In this document: piece by piece, positions 4,935 to 7,296 of the stretch
Layout of the letters: every line of letters starts with the position of its first letter
How positions within the stretch are numbered: position 1 is the stretch's first letter
From: Paludibacteraceae bacterium
Lineage (GTDB): Bacteria; Bacteroidota; Bacteroidia; Bacteroidales; Paludibacteraceae
DNA: 7,296 nt
Reading direction: 5' to 3'
Assembly: GCA_024400275.1 (NCBI GenBank)
Contig: JAKSMY010000074.1
Location: 1 to 7,296 of the forward strand
The notes under the pieces: model-generated
Seen by the model: the letters and a program-made list of their open reading frames with translations, nothing else
Database searches by the model: none
Told to the model about the DNA's origin: nothing
Translations under genes and position numbers: made by a program

Positions 4935-6068
4935 ATGGCTGTAGAAATTCGAGAGATAACAAGAAAATGCGATATTCGGAGATTTGTTGAGTTTGGAAAT
5001 GAACTCTATCGCGATTGCCCGAACTTCTGCCCTCACCTCGTCTTTGACGAGATGAACACTTTTAACGTGAAGAAAAACCCTGCTCACGAGTTCTGTGAGC
5101 ATATTTTGTACATGGCTTATCGCGAAGGACAGCCCGTTGGCCGTGTTTGCGGCATCATCAATCCTATTGCTAACGAGCGCTGGGGCGTGAAGAAAGTGCG
5201 TTTCGGTTGGATAGATTTTATAGACGATATGGAGGTGAGTAAGGCACTTATGGACGCTGTGGCTGCTTGGGGTAAATCCAAAGGTATGACACAGATGAAT
5301 GGTCCTGTTGGCTTTACCGACTGGGACTACGAAGGACTGCTGATAGAAGGATTTGAATACCTTGCGCCTATGGCTTCGCTCTACAACTATCCGTACTACG
5401 AGAAACATCTGGAAGCCTACGGACTGACCAAAGAAAACGACTGGATAGAGATTCAACTCTACGTGCCGGAGGAACTGCCGGAGCGTGTGGCACGTGTAGA
5501 TAAGATTGCACGTGAACGTTATAACCTGCGTGTGGATAAGGTACGTTCGGCTCGCGAACTGAAGAAGAAATACGGCACCCGCTACATGGATATGCTGGAC
5601 GAGGCGTATCAACGACTCTACAACGCTCAGCCGATGACACCACGGCAGAAGCAGTACTACAGCGATATGTATATCCCGATGCTGAACTTCGACTTCGTGA
5701 CAATCGTGGTGAACGAGCAAGACGAGATAGTAGGTATCGGCTTGGGAATGCCCGATATATCGCAGGCGCTGCGCAAATGTCAAGGGCACTTGTTCCCCTT
5801 CGGCTGGTGGCATATTCTGAAAGCGTTTAGGGCAAAGAAAATGGAGGTGTTTGACTTCTTGCTCATTGGTGTGCGCCCTGATTATCAGGGACGTGGCGTG
5901 AATGCCGTCTTGATGGCAGACCAATATCCATACTTCCGCAAATATGGCGTTCATCATGCGGAGACTACGTCGATAATGGAGACTAACAACCTGAATATCA
6001 AGCCATGGCAGATGTTCCCATGCAAGCAGCATAAACGTCGCCGTGCCTACATAAAAACGATAGAATGA
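4935..6068 (+). CDS. GNAT-family acyltransferase, possibly bacterial ceramide synthase-like
   Basis: A 377-aa soluble protein with two GNAT-like halves. The C-terminal half shows the acetyl-CoA-binding signature: strand VTIVVNEQDEIVGIGLGM (255-272), then VRPDYQGRGVNAVLM (313-327) and ETNN (349-352). The N-terminal half carries spaced motifs: ELYRDCP (23-29), KKNPAHEF (46-53), GQPVGRV (65-71), MNGPVGF (121-127), GLLIEGF (134-140) and YNYPYYEKHLEAYG (150-163). By recall, this order and the total length match the large GNAT-like family that includes bacterial ceramide synthase (bCerS), which N-acylates a sphingoid base during sphingolipid synthesis. Many Bacteroidales make sphingolipids, so the role is plausible, but no sphingolipid gene lies in the window. 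The ceramide-synthase role is inference; GNAT membership is better supported. The start is fixed by the promoter. It is the first gene of its operon and its stop overlaps the fur start by 4 nt. Confidence 0.85.
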   Translation: MAVEIREITRKCDIRRFVEFGNELYRDCPNFCPHLVFDEMNTFNVKKNPAHEFCEHILYMAYREGQPVGRVCGIINPIANERWGVKKVRFGWIDFIDDMEVSKALMDAVAAWGKSKGMTQMNGPVGFTDWDYEGLLIEGFEYLAPMASLYNYPYYEKHLEAYGLTKENDWIEIQLYVPEELPERVARVDKIARERYNLRVDKVRSARELKKKYGTRYMDMLDEAYQRLYNAQPMTPRQKQYYSDMYIPMLNFDFVTIVVNEQDEIVGIGLGMPDISQALRKCQGHLFPFGWWHILKAFRAKKMEVFDFLLIGVRPDYQGRGVNAVLMADQYPYFRKYGVHHAETTSIMETNNLNIKPWQMFPCKQHKRRRAYIKTIE

Positions 6069-6532
6069 ACGAAGAGATTTATCCGGCAGCCGAACAGCGC
6101 ATGAACGAATATATCTGCGCTCACAATATGCGACACACCCAAGAACGACGGACGGTGTTGCGTTGTGTATGCAATCTGAAACATCCCTTCACAGCAGACC
6201 AACTGGTGGAACAAACGGCAAAAGTGTTTGTAAGCCAGGCAACTACGTATAATGTCATTCGTCTATTATTGAACGCACGTGTGTTGCATGAAGTGCAGCG
6301 TCCGGGATTCGGAGGCAAATCCGGATACGAGGTGGCGTTAGTGTCGCAAGATAGCATCCGGATGATTTGCACAAAATGTGGCAGAGAGGTGGCGCTGGCG
6401 GATAAGGCAATCAGCGCATTGGTAAGAAGACGCCGATACACCAACTTTGACATGGATCATTATTCGCTATACGTCTATGGGGCATGCAAGGTGTGCAGAC
6501 GACTAAAAGGTAAAGAGAAAAAAGGACAATAA
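6065..6532 (+). CDS. Fur-family transcriptional regulator with degenerate metal site
   Basis: A 155-aa Fur-type repressor. The winged-helix DNA-binding half spans about residues 10-80: MRHTQERRTVLRCV (22-35), KHPFTADQL (39-47), SQATTYNVIRLL (57-68) and VLHEVQ (73-78). The dimerisation half carries two CxxC pairs, C102/C105 in ICTKCG and C141/C144 in CKVC, the usual structural zinc site. Canonical Fur proteins have a histidine-rich HHxH segment just before the first CxxC, but here that segment reads VSQDSIRM, so key regulatory-metal ligands are missing. The signal sensed (iron, zinc, manganese, peroxide or none) cannot be assigned. ATGA overlap with the upstream gene (6065-6068) implies translational coupling, and the metallopeptidase gene starts 17 nt downstream. 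It may regulate its own operon, but I see no clear Fur-box palindrome at the promoter. Confidence 0.88.
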   Translation: MNEEIYPAAEQRMNEYICAHNMRHTQERRTVLRCVCNLKHPFTADQLVEQTAKVFVSQATTYNVIRLLLNARVLHEVQRPGFGGKSGYEVALVSQDSIRMICTKCGREVALADKAISALVRRRRYTNFDMDHYSLYVYGACKVCRRLKGKEKKGQ

Positions 6533-6549
6533 ATAAAAAACGAAAGATT

Positions 6550-7218
6550 ATGGGATTAGGATTATTCATTGTAATAGCTCTTGTGAGCTGGATTGTAAGC
6601 GCTTCACTTGAGCGTAAGTTCAAACGCTATTCGGCAGTAGGTCTGAATATGACAGGTAGAGAAGTGGCGGAGAAAATGCTTCGCGACAACGGTATAACCG
6701 ATGTGCGGGTGACCTGCACCAGAGGTCATTTGACCGACCATTATAACCCAACCGATAAGACGGTAAACCTGTCGGAGAGTGTGTATAATTCAGCCAGTGT
6801 CGCCGCCGCCGCTGTGGCTGCCCACGAATGTGGTCATGCCCTGCAACATGCAACGGAATATGCTCCCTTGCAGATGCGTTCGGCCTTAGTGCCGGTCGTA
6901 TCGTTTGCCAGCAAATGGGTGACCTGGATTATCTTGGTAGGTATATTGATTATGAATGCGTTTCCGTTCCTCTTGTGGTTTGGTATAGGGCTGTTTGCTA
7001 TGACTACACTGTTCTCGTTTATCACGTTACCCGTAGAGGTGAATGCGAGTCAGAGGGCAGTCAATTGGTTGGAAGAGGCAGGTATCACGGACAGAGAAAC
7101 CACCCCGATGGCGTCGGAAGCATTACATAGTGCAGCCTATACGTATGTGGTGGCAGCCATATCGTCGTTGGCAACGTTGATTTATTACATCTTGATTGCT
7201 TTGGGCAATCGTAGATAA
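6550..7218 (+). CDS. Membrane zinc metallopeptidase (YugP family)
   Basis: A 222-aa integral membrane protein of the neutral zinc metallopeptidase family (PF04298, YugP-like), close to the usual family length. The catalytic motif AHECGHALQH (91-100) supplies H92, E93 and H96 of HExxH. E163 in PVEVNAS is the likely third zinc ligand. Membrane segments fall at about 2-18, 112-137, 139-160 and 196-218. The family motif TGREVAEKML (35-44) and the segment ending in VNLSES (72-77) precede the active site. Substrates of this family are largely unknown; a role in membrane-protein turnover is inference. It follows the fur-type gene by 17 nt and is probably cotranscribed with it. Pairing a zinc enzyme with a Fur-family regulator could suggest metal-linked control, but that is speculative. 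A hairpin and a tRNA gene follow. Confidence 0.9.
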   Translation: MGLGLFIVIALVSWIVSASLERKFKRYSAVGLNMTGREVAEKMLRDNGITDVRVTCTRGHLTDHYNPTDKTVNLSESVYNSASVAAAAVAAHECGHALQHATEYAPLQMRSALVPVVSFASKWVTWIILVGILIMNAFPFLLWFGIGLFAMTTLFSFITLPVEVNASQRAVNWLEEAGITDRETTPMASEALHSAAYTYVVAAISSLATLIYYILIALGNRR

Positions 7219-7221
7219 GAA

Positions 7222-7239
7222 GGCAAACGAAGGTTTGCC
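7222..7239 (+). terminator. Perfect 7-bp hairpin between peptidase and tRNA, weak or no terminator
   Basis: GGCAAAC (7222-7228) pairs perfectly with GTTTGCC (7233-7239) around GAAG. It starts 4 nt after the peptidase stop and ends 4 nt before the tRNA. There is no T-run, so it may be a weak terminator, a transcript-protecting 3' end or a processing signal for the tRNA precursor. Confidence 0.5.
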
Positions 7240-7243
7240 GCAA

Positions 7244-7296
7244 GGCCCTGTAGCTCAATTGAATAGAGTGTCAGATTCCGGTTCTGAAGGTTCTGG
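7244..7296 (+). tRNA. tRNA-Arg(CCG), 3' end cut off by the window
   Basis: Acceptor strand GGCCCTG (7244-7250) is followed by TA and the D stem GCTC/GAGT (7253-7256/7266-7269) with D-loop AATTGAATA. The anticodon stem TCAGA/TCTGA (7271-7275/7283-7287) holds the loop TTCCGGT, with anticodon CCG at 7278-7280, which reads the arginine codon CGG. The variable loop AGGTT and the first four T-stem bases end the window. The D-loop has GA where GG is expected at positions 18-19. No separate promoter is visible, so it may be transcribed with the upstream operon. Confidence 0.85.

Noticed and set aside
4833..6032. A 399-codon open frame on the minus strand opposite the GNAT gene
   Set aside because: Its product is rich in His, Arg and Val with no recognisable domain, and it runs over the promoter. 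The + strand frame has clear GNAT motifs and a matching promoter, so this is a shadow frame.

Overview
This window looks like a chromosomal segment of a Bacteroidales bacterium (Bacteroides, Prevotella or a relative). Four things point there. There are two promoters of the Bacteroidetes type, each a TTTG box, a 20-nt spacer and a TAnnTTTG box. Start codons lack Shine-Dalgarno sequences. There is a lipoprotein joining a BACON-like domain to a FISUMP domain. There is also a BspA-like leucine-rich-repeat surface protein. The genus cannot be settled from the sequence.

Layout. Positions 1-163 hold the tail of an upstream transcription unit: possibly the last codons of a gene, three small hairpins and a strong intrinsic terminator. 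A promoter (182-213) then starts a region with no convincing reading frame but dense base pairing (about 214-511), which I read as a structured RNA of unknown family. Next come three co-directional genes: a 79-aa protein of unknown function (561-800), an AT-rich FISUMP lipoprotein (813-1766) and an 817-aa BspA-like protein with 21 repeat units of 23 residues (1794-4247). I see no promoter between the RNA and these genes, so they may share its transcript. One strong and one weaker terminator follow.

Positions 4248-4875 contain no convincing gene, but they do hold a 22-bp tandem repeat, a bulged hairpin and a C-rich tract whose complement could form a G-quadruplex. A second promoter (4876-4907) drives a three-gene unit: a two-part GNAT-family protein that resembles, by recall, the bacterial ceramide synthase (bCerS) family; a Fur-family regulator that overlaps it by 4 nt and lacks the usual HxH metal ligands; and a membrane zinc metallopeptidase of the YugP type. 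A perfect 7-bp hairpin and the 5' part of a tRNA-Arg(CCG) end the window.

Functionally there are two modules. The first makes exported cell-envelope proteins (a lipoprotein and an LRR adhesin-like protein) behind a structured RNA. The second looks like envelope maintenance or lipid modification (acyltransferase and membrane protease) with its own Fur-type regulator. The most novel-looking element is the structured RNA at 214-511 with its partly repeated 5' edge; the putative ceramide-synthase-like gene is the most testable biochemical lead.
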